Shown: positions 48,383 to 61,070, counted from the first letter of the stretch. The stretch: DNA of 64,000 nucleotides from Owenia fusiformis (GCA_903813345.2 CAIIXF020000012.1:3823318-3887317), one strand, 5' to 3'. Numbers and translations: made by a program. The notes: generated from the letters alone by a model not told the origin.

Positions 48383-49698
48383 AAACCTGTATGTATAAGT
48401 CAAACGGCCCTTGATTACGCTGAGTAGTGTTCTACTTATAGAGGTTTGATTAACATCAAGTTTTCAACTTAAAAAGGTGTTTTCCCTAAGAGGTGTTCCA
48501 CTTGACAGGGTTTACTGTACCACTTATTATTATTGATCACCCCGCTTATTATTACTTGGGACAAAGATATTCACTAAGTAATTTTCAGTTTGGATAAACC
48601 CCCCTCTCAAAATAATATTTTATATTAATAATTCATTAAGGGACCAAAGAATCTATTTCCATTATCAGCAGTATTGAGGACATAATCAGTAAAGGCTTCA
48701 ACAAACTCTTCTTCTGAGATTTCACCGTTATGGTTTGTATCCATGTAATCAAACTGGAGTCTAGCTAGACTGGGATCAAGCTTTAGGGCCTTCCAGAAGA
48801 TCAAGAACTCTTCAAAGCTTATAAACCCATCAGAGTTGAAGTCAAGGACCTGTAATATTAAAATATATATATACATTAAGGGGTTCCGCATACCTACCCA
48901 TATGGATACAATATGAGACGACGAGTCTGGATCAGTCTTTTTTAAGAAATGAGGGGAGTTCGGTATATTCCAGTTTATTGAGATCGTCCTTATGACAAAA
49001 ACAATCAGTAGAAAAGTTTACCATCTGTATATATAAGCACAAATGCCAAAAGGGAAGGGTGACTAAAAAGTTTAAGGAAACCCAACAAGAAAAGCAAACA
49101 GTAAGTGTAAATCCTGTAAATATACAGAATAAAAATGTCCATTTCATAAATACATGGCGATCTATCCTACACTATTGCTACATAAACAGGCAGAGGTGTT
49201 TACACACTGACCCCAACCAGCACACCCTTTGTGAGGACCTGGGCAATAGTTAAACAATAATAGCAATAATCACAGGGGGAATAAGTTTAACTAAAATCAA
49301 AATCAGGGCCGTCAGTTAATGGGGGACAAAGTAAACAAATAACAATTGGTAGCGTGTCAAGTAAATATGGGGGCAAATGAAATAGATACAATAACGATGA
49401 ATGGTAGCGTGGAAATTAAAATAGTTAAATTAAAGTGAATGTTCAATTTATATGAAAGGGCACTAAAGTGTATAATATGAAATAAATTAAGAAACAAATA
49501 GATTAAAGTTGAATAAATCTATTGTAATCAAAATAATACTCAAAAATACTAGTACAAATACAATATTACAAAAACACACCAGAATAGGCTTACCCATTGT
49601 CACTGTCTTTTCCTTTGTTCAATGATATCCAACATGTTTTAGCTTATGTCTAAAAATGTGTAGAAACCAAGTGTTCCTGTCAAGGTATGGTGTAAAAG

Positions 49699-51812
49699 CG
49701 GTTGGAAGAAAAGGATGACACTATAAACGGATGACACCACAGAAGGATGACACTAGATTGAACTTTGCACTCTCTTTGTTATGATGTGTTTGTTTACATC
49801 TAAAGGTCGCTTGTACCTATTAAAACTCCAAATGAAGATCATGTGTACCAGAATTATCCCACTATCCTGTACATAAAATATCAAGTTTGGCCAGGATTGT
49901 CCCACGTGCCTGTTTATAAAGTATCAAGTTTTGTCGTGGAATTGTTTTGAAACATGCTTTATTTTAATTCTTTTTTAATTGTATTTGACCATAGCAGCCA
50001 ACTATGTATGTTTTATCAAAAATAAATTCAAATCCAATATTAGTTTTCATATATTATTTGGAAGAACATACTTAAAGGTGGTCTCATTGTAGATACTAAA
50101 AGGTAAATATGGGGAAATGTTACTGCATGCTTGTGCACTTTGTTGAGGCCCATTTGCTGTTACAGGAAAGATATGCACCTGAGTGTCAATGAATTTTCCC
50201 TTCCTGATAAATGTTGATGGACTTTTAAACAAGCTTCACAAATATTCAAAAGTTACGTAGAAAAAGTGATGAATTGTATTTAAGGTTCATTTCACAATGA
50301 AATAGTTCCGTTAGTTTAATTGTATTCTGTCTTTTTCATCTATTTTCCTTGTATTTTATCTATTTGCAAGGCTCTAAAGATGAATCTTTTAAGTAGTTTA
50401 TTGCATGTGATGACACCTTTAAACTATTTAATCATACAATCTAAGAGCTTTATAATTTTTGGGAAATGACCACACTTGACTTAATTTACATAATCGTTTG
50501 TAAGTTGAATTAATTCATCAGTTCTTGAATATTTTCATTATGAAAAGCATGTCCCAAGAAAGGTCTGCATATTTTAGTATAAGCACAACAACAAATTATA
50601 TATAAACAAAATAAGAAAAAAGTAGATCTACAAGATATAAAAGGTTTATTTAGATGATATACAGTACTTCAAAAAGAGGATCTGTTCAGACCATTCTACT
50701 TATGATGTAATTGGCGACAGGAGGCAATTCTGCAAATTCACAAAGTCTGACAAGATATCTTTGGAAACTCCATTGGCTTTCATACAGGGGAACACATTTT
50801 GTTATCCTACCAAATGAAGTTTGCATGGATATAGAGAAGCCACCTGTCCATTCGTTTGTTTGTCTGAGGGATTACAAAATACTAGTCGATGGATTTGATT
50901 CATTTTTGAATTTGATTCAATTTTATAGGCTTTTTTGTAAAATTGTAACTTTTATTATTTTATAATGTTAACTCAAATACTAGAATAGTTGATTTGGTTC
51001 CAATTTTATATGCTGATGCCGAGGGATGATGGGGCTCTGCTCAATAAGCGATTTTCAAGATGGCCATTTAGTTTCAAAATGGCGACTATTTTCATAAAAA
51101 TGTTATCTTTGATAACTTAAATACTAGTGGATAGATTCGATTCACATTTTATATGTTGAAGCCTTTATGGCATAGGGAAGCAGGAGCTCCGCTGGAGAAG
51201 AAATATGGCAGCTGAATTTTAAAAGGGCCACCATTTTGCATACAAAATCCTTGATTATTTAATACAATGGCCACCATTTTTTCATAAAAGAATGTAATAC
51301 TTGATTACTTAATACAAGTTTACAATTACTAATACAAGCTGATTTGGCTCAAATTTTATATACTGATGCTGAGGACAAAGGACAAAGGACCTGTGCTCAC
51401 AAAAAAATTGTTTAAGATGGCAGCTGAATTTCAAAATGGCTTTTGATTATGACATTTTGGATTCCGTAGACTTGTAGCTATTTTTGCATAAACTACCATG
51501 GCAGATCATTAGATTTCTCAAATTACAATAAGCATTCATAATAATAACTATACAATGCCGATAGTCTTTCTTAACTCAACCCCTGATGTATCTTAGCTCC
51601 TACAATGGTTCCTCTTGTTTTATTCTCATTGTCATCATTTGCATCAAGTTAAAATGAGATATAGAAATCATGCATTGTCATCTACTTCTTATAACATTTT
51701 ACAAGTTTCATCCTTTTTCTACTAGTGTCATCCTTTTGTGGTGTCATCCTTTTGTGGTGTCATCCTTTTATGGTGTCATTCTTTTTGTTGTGTCATCATT
51801 TTCTTCCAACCG
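49699..51812. mobile_element. Foldback-type element, ends built of GGATGACAC repeats, 9-bp duplication GTGTAAAAG
   Basis: It starts CGGTTGGAAGAAAAGGATGACAC and ends with the inverted sequence, CTTCCAACCG. Each end holds three to six imperfect copies of GGATGACAC/GTGTCATCC spaced 10-20 bp. GTGTAAAAG lies at 49690-49698 and 51813-51821. Ends made of short tandem repeats plus a 9-bp duplication match Drosophila FB-type (MULE-related) elements. No transposase. Confidence 0.85.
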
Positions 51813-51896
51813 GTGTAAAAGTGCCTCTCGACCAAAGGAAACAGACAGTTTATATTCTAAAAGTTGCCAAATTACCATATTATTGTACCGCACCTG

Positions 51897-52856
51897 GGTA
51901 GACTGTAAATCTAGTAAATCTAGTAAATCTAAATCTTGTAAATCTAGTAAAATCTAGTAAAATCTTGTAAACTTTTTAGGGACCATTCATTTGATGTCGA
52001 TGTCAGTCTCTATGAAGAGTACTGGTGATTATGATTCCTTTTACAGCATTAGAAAAATACCTTCTCTGCATTAAAATTCAGAGTCATTCCTTTCACCAAA
52101 TAATCAGTAAACAATTTTTTTAACAAAATTGTGAAATATTATAATAAAAAAGAATGTTTAAGGGGCTGATATGATATGGCTTTTAACTATTAATTACAAG
52201 GAATACAAGGAACATATCATCATCAAAACGTAAATGGAAAGCATTATAGAAATGTCATACTATACTTTATGTATAGGTAAAGCAAATAGATCAATCAGTA
52301 AGTTGTCTCACTCTTCCCCTTACTACAGCATTTGATTGTTTTTTATTATTTTGGGGGGTTGGCAAAAATCAATTTTGAAATTGCCATTTATCCATTCCTC
52401 TAACATTGGAACTTCTACAAATATTGTCAATTGAACAGCATCGCCAAAAAATAAGCAATAACTAAATTATCTGATAGACTAAGCATTATAACATTTTGTG
52501 AGGGAAAAACAAGCCTGTGTCATTTAGATGGTACGCATTGTCCCCCCAGTCCTTATAAATGTGTGGCTTAATTTGTTAATAGAGCATGCTTCTTGGGTGG
52601 GTTGTGTATGATGATAAAATGGGTGTACCATTTGATAACCATTTTGTTATCCAGTACTAACATATAGTTGTTTTGTAACTAAATATAATGAAATAAAAGG
52701 TAGAATTTTTTCTACATGTTCATTTCATTCATACAAAGGCATTTTCGGTGCTTTTTCGACATTTGCACTTATATCCTAGACATTGAATATTCAAGTTTTT
52801 ACAAGATTTTACTAGATTTACTAGTTTTACTAGATTTACTAGATTTACAGTCTACC
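51897..52856. mobile_element. Foldback-type element, ends built of AAATCTAGT repeats, 9-bp duplication CCGCACCTG
   Basis: GGTAGACTGTAAATCTAG ... at the left is mirrored by CTAGATTTACAGTCTACC at the right. Each end contains five to six tandem copies of AAATCTAGT, with an AAATCTTGT variant. CCGCACCTG lies at 51888-51896 and 52857-52865. It is only 84 bp from the element at 49699-51812. No coding capacity. Confidence 0.87.
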
Positions 52857-53912
52857 CCGCACCTGGCCCTGGGACCAGGCACTGAACAAAGGGATGATTC
52901 TTACAGCTAAGGGATTATCTAAGAAAGCCAGACTGTAACTAATTGTCTATTCAAAAAGTTTGAATAGAGTTCACTTGGTTCAGACTAAAGCTCTGCTATA
53001 GCAGCAGCATATAGACTGCACTGAATGAACAGGTCAAAGGGTCACAAAGTACAATGCCAAACTTTATGAAGGAAAAAATGTGAAACGAAAATGTAACTTT
53101 AAATATTAAAGCATGGAAATAACATTGCTATAATTAAAACTAAATATAATACATTGATATTAAGAAGGATTTAACACGATGACCAGTGATCAGAAAACAA
53201 GAGTATACCACCTTTGATCACGGGTCATCACATCTTGAGTATTATTCCAGGATCGTACCTTTTTATACTTAATGGGGAGCAACACCAAAAACGGATATGC
53301 GTTGCCCTTTAAAGATACAAACACTGTGTGAGGGATGAGATAGGCAACTATTAACCCTAGAAGCCCTACATCCTCAGCGGCTGGAGATATAACAAATATA
53401 CTCTAAAAATATCAGAAGAATTGTACATAGGGTAATTAATTTATTATGATGAAATCATCAGCTAGCCATTAGTTACTTTCTAACTTGAAATCTACTTCAA
53501 TTTTGACGAAATATCGCACTCCATACAATAGTTATTTCATTCACAATCTTTTAGGAATTCCGTTTGAACCCAGTTGTGATCAAATACGTAGGCTTGTCAT
53601 TGAAAATAGCTCAGACTTCCTTTACTCTGAAAAATCGTTTTTCTATTTTAACTTTTACCACATTTAAGTATAAGCTTCTAAAATATGTACATATAAGACA
53701 TACATGTAGGCCTACGAGTGCATTAATGCATCTACAATTCAGCAAAGACGGAGATAAGATAATTTTAATATTCTTAAAATTGAACCCTTCAAAGACTGTA
53801 TCATGCCCCAAGTACGTGCGTACGAGGTACGAGGTTTTTTATACAAAGCCTGAACCAATTCATATGTTACTGCCATTGAATAACATGTTAGAAACCTGAA
53901 ATAGTCACTTAA

Positions 53913-54670
53913 GGTGCCATGGAAGTTAACAGGAAATGACAAAACAAAAAGTGACAAAACCATGCTGGATTTTGAAAAAAATTTGAACCAAGATAACAGA
54001 GTTCTGTTTGGACCTCCTGTCAGTTCAACTAGTTCCACATATCATTTACATGACCGGGAACACTATGAAAATGGTCAGAATGACCATAAACATGAGAAAA
54101 TAACTTTTTCAGCCCTCTGAAAATGTGACTGAAAAAGACCTAAGAGTAGGTGCTCAGGAAAGGTCACTGAACAGAATATTTTGACCTTTTCAGAAAATGT
54201 GCCCAATATATTGCTCTAAATGATACAATTTAAAAATTTGATATCATTCTTAGAAAAAGAAAAAAAAGAAAAAAAAAACTGAATTGAAAATCGATCTATT
54301 TTCCTTTTTACTACGGTCATTATTGTTTCAGACAATTTTTTACGATTTCAAAGATTGTATCATTTATAGCAATATATTGGACACATTTTCTGAAAAAATC
54401 AAAAGATTCTGTTCATTGACCTTTCCTGAGCACCTACTTTTAGCTATTTTTCAGTCACATTTTCATAGGGCTGAAAAGGTTATTTCATCATGTTTATGGT
54501 CATTTTGACCCTTTCCATTTTGTTCCCGTTCATGTAAATGATATGTGGACCTAGTTAAACTGACTGAAGGTCAAAACAGAACTCTGTTATCTTGGTTCAA
54601 AATTTTTTCAAAAACCAGCATGGTTTTGTCATTTTTTGTTTTGTCATTTCCTGTTAACTTCCATGGCACC
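53913..54670. mobile_element. 758-bp foldback element, TTAA duplication, gene E intron 3
   Basis: Intact relative of 34318-36081: GGTGCCATGG ends, TTAA at 53909-53912 and 54671-54674, arms of about 330 bp. It lacks the mariner and shows its empty TA at about 54493. Confidence 0.85.
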
Positions 54671-55483
54671 TTAATGTGATGATTTTTGAAAAAGTATTGG
54701 TTGATTCTGTTTGAAACTGGAATAGCATATTATGGAATGACTCTGTCAATGTGCATATTGTGATTAATCATGAAAATGTTGGTTGTCAAACGAATTAACC
54801 AAGGTTTTAAAGAATTTAGCATTGCATCAATTGAGATTTAGACCAAGTTTTTTTAAAAAGTCATTGGAAAATTTTTAAATGACATAACTGTAGAAGTCAA
54901 CGCTATTATTTTAGAAAACGTTCTACTGAAGGAAACGTGCGTCATTTGAGGTTTCATGTGCAAAAAAGCTCTTAAAATCTCACAAAGAAGAATTGGAGAG
55001 ATTTCAAAGATTTATAGAAACTCCTCTGTTTGGGTGTCGTATTTGGGTGAATTAGCGATCCCTGAGCCTTAAATCATTGTTACTCATGCTGTGATTAAAT
55101 AAATGAAACACAAAATTCCTTATAGCAAATCCCAAACATTTTTAAAACTAATTTCGTGTAGATTTTCCCTATTCAACGACCCTTTGAATGGCACTATTTT
55201 GACAAACAATACTCAAATCCCTAACAATTCTGCTTTTGTTTTAAAACTCTATATCTATCTTTGAATTTCACATCTATAAATACCATGCGTGCAATTAAGT
55301 AAGCATTAAAGAAGATTGAATAATCTTTTAGAACTTTTAACCCTTCAAAGACTGCATCAAAACACACGTACGTGGGTACGAGGAATTCTATACAAAGTCG
55401 TTTGGTCATCTATAAAATTTACAAATGGTGTCTTTGAAAAGGAATTGAACTCGGGACTTTTACAGACTTTTAAGGAAATGTAC
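54671..55483. other. Gene E intron 3 near exon 3
   Basis: Copy of 36082-36891, including the unrecognised broken frame (about 54965-55075) and the ACGTACGTGGGTACGAGG-type solo end at about 55305-55395. No gene. Confidence 0.5.
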
Positions 55484-56814
55484 CTTAAATAACTTTCCAT
55501 AATATGTAACCCAAGGTTTCAACTTTTCTGGATCAATCACCATTGTCCAAACTCCCAACATCTGTTCTTTCAGTGGTATTGAGTAAAATTTAGCTGCTGA
55601 TTCTTCAGTTTCAAACATTCCATTTCTCCAGAATTCATATACATTGTCAGCTACTTTTCTCTCTAGGCCACCTAAATGTAATACACATTGTTAACAACAG
55701 AGCTAAGGGCCTCTTATTAATAAAATAAAACTTTAAAAAACTGAATAAAATCTTAAAAAGGCCAGGTAAAATACTCTTCATTTCTTTTTAAAAGTGAATA
55801 AAATGGAAAGGGGGACCCCGGTAGGGAGACCTTGATCTATAGAGATGTTTGCTCTTGTAATTAATTACTCATTTCTTCACCTCATATCACCTCGATTCAA
55901 ATCAATACCCCATACCTATCTTCACAATATTGACTGCGACAGCCATACAATCTTCATAACCACATCGGCCATCCTTGTCATGGTCCCAAGCTAAGATTCC
56001 TGTTATTATTTTTCGCAACCACAGGTTCGGAAGATCACCGACACTGGGGGGTATCGTGATGCAACAACACCGTGTTGTTGCATCAAGATGGCCAGACTTC
56101 CGGTGATCGATTTTCGTACGATGATTTGTTTTCCCAATTTACACCCATTTCTAGGACGAGTTGCTCAATAATCATACACATGCAGTTAGCACATGATCTA
56201 TATTTTAAAAAACTGTCATTGGTATACATGTAGCATCATCAAGAAGTGATAAATTCGTGGTTTTAATTCCTCACTATTGATGCAACAACACCACTCTGTT
56301 TCTTATCGATGATGCAACAACACCAATGTGCTGATGCAAAAACGCCAATATAATGTACTTGGGTCAGTCAAAAAGTTCTGTTTATTTATCTTTAACTTTG
56401 TCATTTTGAGAAATTATTTCTTGATATTTGGTACATCTATAGAACATACATTTGTGTAAATATTGACTAAACATTGTATCTCAACTATCATTGGTTACTG
56501 AATAATGGTTGCTATGGTAACAGAAGTGTGATGTACTCGGTTCAACCCAATTTTATTGATTTTCATTCACTGTTATATTACATGAAATATACTTTAAACT
56601 GTCTCAATATTTAAAAACTCCTTTCTAACTAAGTCCCCGATGTCATATCTAAGTTTAATTTAGTTATTTAGCCTTCAAAATAGTTGCCTCCTGCAGTAAT
56701 AACCTTTCAGTGCCTTTCTACCCAGTCTCTGAAGACCCCTTTGAAACCACCAGTCGACAATTCATTTAAACGTTTGCGCACCGCTGCCCGCAGAGCCTCA
56801 TCGGAAACAAACCG

Positions 56815-57771
56815 CAGTGGCGTAGCGTGGCAATTTTACTAGGGGACGCAGGCCCGTAGCCAGGATTTGCCAAGGGGGGGTTCAGTTTTCAAAAATTTCC
56901 AGGGGGGGGTTCACATTTGACAATTTTGGCCCAAATATGGCTAAAATCACTTGAAAAGTGCTCAAAATGGTGAAAAACTGCATGATTTTGAAAGAATTTT
57001 TGGCCAGGGGGGGGGGGGTTCGCCCGAACCCTGCGAACCCCCCCTGGCTACGGGCCTGGGACGCAAAATTCCAAAATTGGGATGGGGGGGGGGGTTTACC
57101 CGATACGCATTCAAAATCTCTTAGTCTTGGCCATTGCCCCTCAACAAGACGTCGCTTTCTCCCTGGATCAGTCAAACAATCACGCAGTGCCTCGTCTCCA
57201 CGTAGATCATCATAATCTGGTCCATTTCTACACAAAAATAATTTTGAACATTTTAAAAAACTATTATCGTTGTAAAAATCTTACCTGAATAATTTACACT
57301 GAACAAAAAGATGTCTGCAGCAGACAGCACTGTTGATAACTCTTATTCAATGTCTTCCGATAAGATTTATGGATGAAAGGTACAGCCAAATCATGCTTGA
57401 ATATTATTATAGTATATAGATATTAGCGCAATTGATTAACTATCCCTTATCATTAAATTCAAAAGATACTTACGCCAAAACTGGAGCTGGATTCGGCACA
57501 TGAGCACGAGCAGCCATTGTGTTCTTAATACGGGGAGGTCATATGGATTATATAAGAGTATTCACGAAATTATGAGAATATAATGTCGGGACTAAAATAA
57601 ACACCTAATTTCTATGGTTGAACCCTGTTCAAAGATACGAAATGATAAGGTTGAACAATGGCTTTGCTTATTAAAACTTGAGAAATTTAGAATTTCCAAA
57701 TATTCAGATAAACATTGGATTGTTCCAGTGGACGCATTTGCGTACTTTGCGTAAACGACGCTACGCCACTG
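56815..57771. mobile_element. 957-bp element, CAGTGGCG..CGCCACTG, 5-bp duplication AACCG, inside the mariner
   Basis: The ends CAGTGGCGTAGCG and CGCTACGCCACTG are flanked by AACCG at 56810-56814 and 57772-57776. The interior is AT-rich and non-coding, with a smaller MITE at 56849-57058. CA..TG ends suggest a hAT-like family, but a 5-bp duplication is short for hAT, so the superfamily is left open. Confidence 0.82.
56849..57058. mobile_element. 210-bp MITE, CAGGCCCG..CGGGCCTG, 5-bp duplication GGACG
   Basis: Same family as 21294-21495. GGACG at 56844-56848 and 57059-57063. It is the innermost of five nested layers (exon, CAC element, mariner, CAGTGGCG element, this MITE). Confidence 0.85.
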
Positions 57772-57779
57772 AACCGGAT

Positions 57780-58347
57780 CCCCCGAAGACTCCTCTTTAG
57801 ATTGCTGAAGAGGTAAAAGTCACATGGAGATGTGTCTGGGGAGTATGATGCTTGTGGAATCCTGCTCCATTGGAGGTCTTCTTAGGTAGTCTTGGCAACA
57901 TTACTTGTATGGGGACGAGCATTGTCAATATGGAAGTGTGGCTTAAACCCTCGCTGTCTCTTCTGACGTATGGCCCTACCTGCCTTCCTACGCAAGATCT
58001 GGAATCATGGATCCCATTTTGAGGCTACGTAACGCTTTAGTGATGATCGTATGACAAGAGCCATGAGAAATGTTCAGAATGGAACTAATCTCATCCAGTG
58101 AAATGTGCCTATCTTGCTCAATCAACTCTTGTATTCTCTCAACATTGTCCTCATTCACAGAACTCTTGGGCCGGCCAGTCCGTGCTGAATCAGACAGTTT
58201 ATCCCTTTTTCCAGACAAGAAGTCATTGTACGATCTACGGACAGTATTATATCTTGGAGCATCCTGTCCAAAAGCACCAGTGAATATGTCTCTTATAGTG
58301 TTTTCCTGTTTTCTACCATACACTATATCAAGTTTCTTTGCTTCCAC
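57780..58347 (-). pseudogene. Mariner transposase N-terminal remnant (SETMAR-like)
   Basis: The frame 58347-57988 carries the paired helix-turn-helix of mariner transposases: FTGAFGQDAPRYNTVRRSYN, a GRPKSSVNEDNVERIQELIE linker helix, and ISLDEISSILNISHGSCHTI. It ends in SMIPDLA*. Downstream to about 57780, out of frame, come pieces resembling the first catalytic region. It is then cut by the insertion at 56815-57771; the rest of the catalytic domain is short and degraded (56700-56815). These enzymes cut and paste at TA. This copy is inactive. Confidence 0.85.
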
Positions 58348-58796
58348 TTTAACAACTTGCTAGGAGAATCAATATTTGACATAATTTTTTCTCAAAATCC
58401 CTTTTTCATCTTTTCATCCTGAAAATCATCTATGTCAGCTGAAAATTGTCATAATTGAATATTTTCTTAACTGTAATGTCATCAAGACAATAGAATTGGA
58501 ATCAAAACCTGTCAATTTGCACAATCTGATATTTTAACATGAAAAACTGTTCATTGAATTAATGCCAAATGAAATTAATGTGACATTAAAAATATGACGT
58601 TTTTAGCTGAACCGTGTACCCCATGATTCTGTTACCATAGCAACCATAATTCAATAACCAATCATAGTTGAGATACAATAGTTAGCCAATAGTTGCACAA
58701 ATATATGTTTTATATATGCACTAAATATCAAGAAGTAAATCCTCAAAATGACAAAGTTAGAGATAAATAAACAGAACTTTTTGACTGACCCAAGTA

Positions 58797-59119
58797 TCAT
58801 TGAACAACAAGAGAAACTGTTTTATATTCTGTTTACAGGTGTAGGTCGGGACATGAATAAAACGCGTGAGTCAGTGGTCCATGAACGAAACGTATTTTGT
58901 TTGGTTTCTTTGTCTATATCAAAGTTAAAAGGATATACAAGACAAATACTAAATAAAATACAGAATCCCCGGGAGGCAATCTCATTGATATTGTATCTGA
59001 AAAATAAAGATTATACATTTTCTAAATTAAATGCCCTTGATTTACCGTATGGAAATTGCTTACAAATAACTAATATAATTTTGGAAAGACAACAGATATC
59101 AGTCATTTTGTGTTGTTAG
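58797..59119 (+). other. Unrecognised ~105-codon open frame in the 5.3-kb element
   Basis: Outside the mariner, from about 58797 to a TAG at 59117-59119, the plus strand is open: IIEQQEKLFYILFTGVGRDM, then RNVFCLVSLSISKLKGYTRQ and LPYGNCLQITNIILERQQIS. The frame enters from the mariner end, so the true start is unknown; before the mariner landed it would have been preceded by CCAATATAATG. The mix of residues looks protein-like, but I know no family. It may be part of the transposon's own or a captured gene. Confidence 0.35.
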
Positions 59120-60260
59120 TACCTCACTTGAAATACTCAATTCTGATTGGTTGATGAGCGGTCAACAAAATGTATTGTTAGTACCTCAACTGAAATACTC
59201 GATTCTGATTGGGTGATTAACGGTCAAAATTATGTACTGTTGACCGCTACTAGGTACTGTTGACCGCTACTTCTGAAAAAAAGTTTCATGACGTCACAAA
59301 AAAACATGGAAGACGGACATTTTGTAAACGTTAATGAAAATGACTTTACTAGGCGACAAGTATAGCAAAAATACAAGTAGAAACTTAAAATTAACATTAA
59401 TTCACTAACGAGTACGCCGTGATGTGCCAAATACAGAGTTAAGCTACTTGCACTGTATCCAGATTTTCTAAAAAAAATATTGCAAACGTGGTTCGATTAA
59501 TGATTGTCGTCTATATGTGTATTATTAGTTTACTCCGACTAACAAAACAATTGTAGACCTCTCCATTCGACCAACCGTCAAAATCATATACCTCGACTGT
59601 AAACCTTGAAACTACTTTGACATCGACCTTCGGTCTCTGTCAACAGTAGTTTTTCGGTTTACAGTCTCGGTATACAATTTTGCCGGTTGACCTCTGGGGA
59701 GGTCAACAATTGTAAACTGTTGACCACTACTAGGTACTGATGACCCCTATTTTTGAAAAATTGTTTTTTAATGTTGAATTTTTTTTAATTTTGAAAAAAT
59801 AAGTTGTGTAAAAAATTACAAGTATTCGATGGTTTGGGGATTTTTTGCTAAAATATGATACCTTTACTTATCAAATATGTTCACGTGATATTCGATTATA
59901 TATTCGTCCAATTATTATATTATTTGGACTAACAGAACAATTGTTAACCTCTCTTTTCGGTCAACTGGCAAAAGTGTATACCTCAACAGTAAACCCTGAG
60001 AGTACTGTTGACCTCGACCTCCGAACTTTCAAGGATTACAGTATCGGTATACAATTTTGCCAGTTGACCTCAAGAGAGGTCTACAATTGTATATTGTATA
60101 TCCTTTGTTATCCCACCCAAAGTATGATGTCATATATCAAGTTGAAGAGTTGTATACGCTGCTCAGGAGTTTACGCTATCCAGGAGTTGTACATAGTTCT
60201 CAAGAATTGTATAGGATGAGTGTTGGTTTAATGATATTGCAGTTATACAATGCTATTATA
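59120..60260. repeat. Two diverged hairpin elements and short direct repeats
   Basis: Hairpins at about 59530-59720 and 59925-60095 share arms (CTAACARAACAATTGT, GGTATACAATTTTGCC and complements) around GTTGACCTCGACC-like loops. TAGTACCTCAACTGAAATACTC occurs at about 59118 and 59179, and ACTAGGTACTGTTGACCGCTAC at about 59249 and 59729. Small open frames here are translations of repeats. Confidence 0.65.
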
Positions 60261-61070
60261 TAAAGGTTATTTACTGAGAGGGATTCAATATTGGTTTTAT
60301 TCCGAGAGACAATATGATATTTCCCGAGGGCCCGGGATATCTGGAATAACTGTACCCCTATCAATTTACCTTTTTGGCCCCTTAATCTTATCACTTTTGT
60401 TTACCTTTTTACACAGTCGGAGAAAAGGAATCCAAAGAGATCAATAATTCTACATGTGCGTCGTGCAAGATTTCCATTAAACGTGTAACTAAACGGCCTC
60501 TCTAATAAAGTCAATTAGACGTTTTTACACGTTGGCTCTCCAAATTGGAGGAAATACAGAATCATATCATATTATATCATAGATGAAGCAATCATCCCAT
60601 CAACATAAGCTCACGAATGTCACAGTTAAACTGTTTTAGTTATAATTTGATAAACAGTGGTAACGTACATCTACTAGTTTATCACTGTTCCACAGATGGA
60701 TGACAGATAATTTCCAATAGCTCATCATGTTTATCGAGAACGAAAGATGTTTGTCCACCATTTTGAATGATACTAACTGGAGTCAGGGTCATCAAGCTAT
60801 GGAACAGTGGTTTATGAAAATAGATTGGGTTACTAAAGCTTGCCCTGTTAAAGGCGATTGAACTATGTTATAGAACAACGTCCAGTACATTATAATATTT
60901 AAAAGTATAAATTTTTGAAAAAACATATAAAGGATCTTTGCCCGCATGACGTGTATTTTGAAAGCCTTGAGAAGAACGCAAATATGGGTAATGGGTAACG
61001 GTTTTGCAATAGTAGCATTTAAAAATCTGTTCCTCTCGAGATTTATGGTCTTCTGAAATTATACTATTAA
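60261..61070. other. Interior of the 5.3-kb element, nothing recognised
   Basis: AT-rich with no domain-bearing frame. A TAGACGTTTTTACACG / CGTGTAACTAAACGG pair near 60480-60530 is a small inverted repeat. Confidence 0.4.

Larger units (their letters stand above)
49230..53232. mobile_element. 4-kb compound insertion in gene E intron 3
   Basis: Gene C at about 33650 reads CACACCCTTGAGTATAA without interruption; in gene E the text breaks after CACACCCTT and resumes with TTGAGTATTATT. The ends TGTGAGGACC and (complement) TGTGATGACC are inverted. The target duplication is short and uncertain (CTT or CCTT/TCTT). Two foldback elements are nested inside. The remainder has repeats of the ~145-bp family (50940-51500, inverted relative to 62520-63230) but no recognisable gene; the 84-codon frame at 50711 is a by-product. 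Confidence 0.65.
56358..58794 (-). mobile_element. Mariner transposon nested in the 5.3-kb element
   Basis: The inverted ends CTTGGGTCAGTCAAAAAGTT and complement are flanked by TA at 56356-56357 and 58795-58796. Inverted similarity extends about 55 bp (to CAAAATGA/TCATTTTG). Total length is 2437 bp; without the nested 957-bp insertion it is about 1.48 kb, the usual mariner size. The transposase is on the minus strand. Confidence 0.88.

Noticed and set aside
49230-53232. LTR retrotransposon (TG start, CA-like end)
   Set aside because: No direct long terminal repeats, no gag/pol frames; ends are inverted instead.
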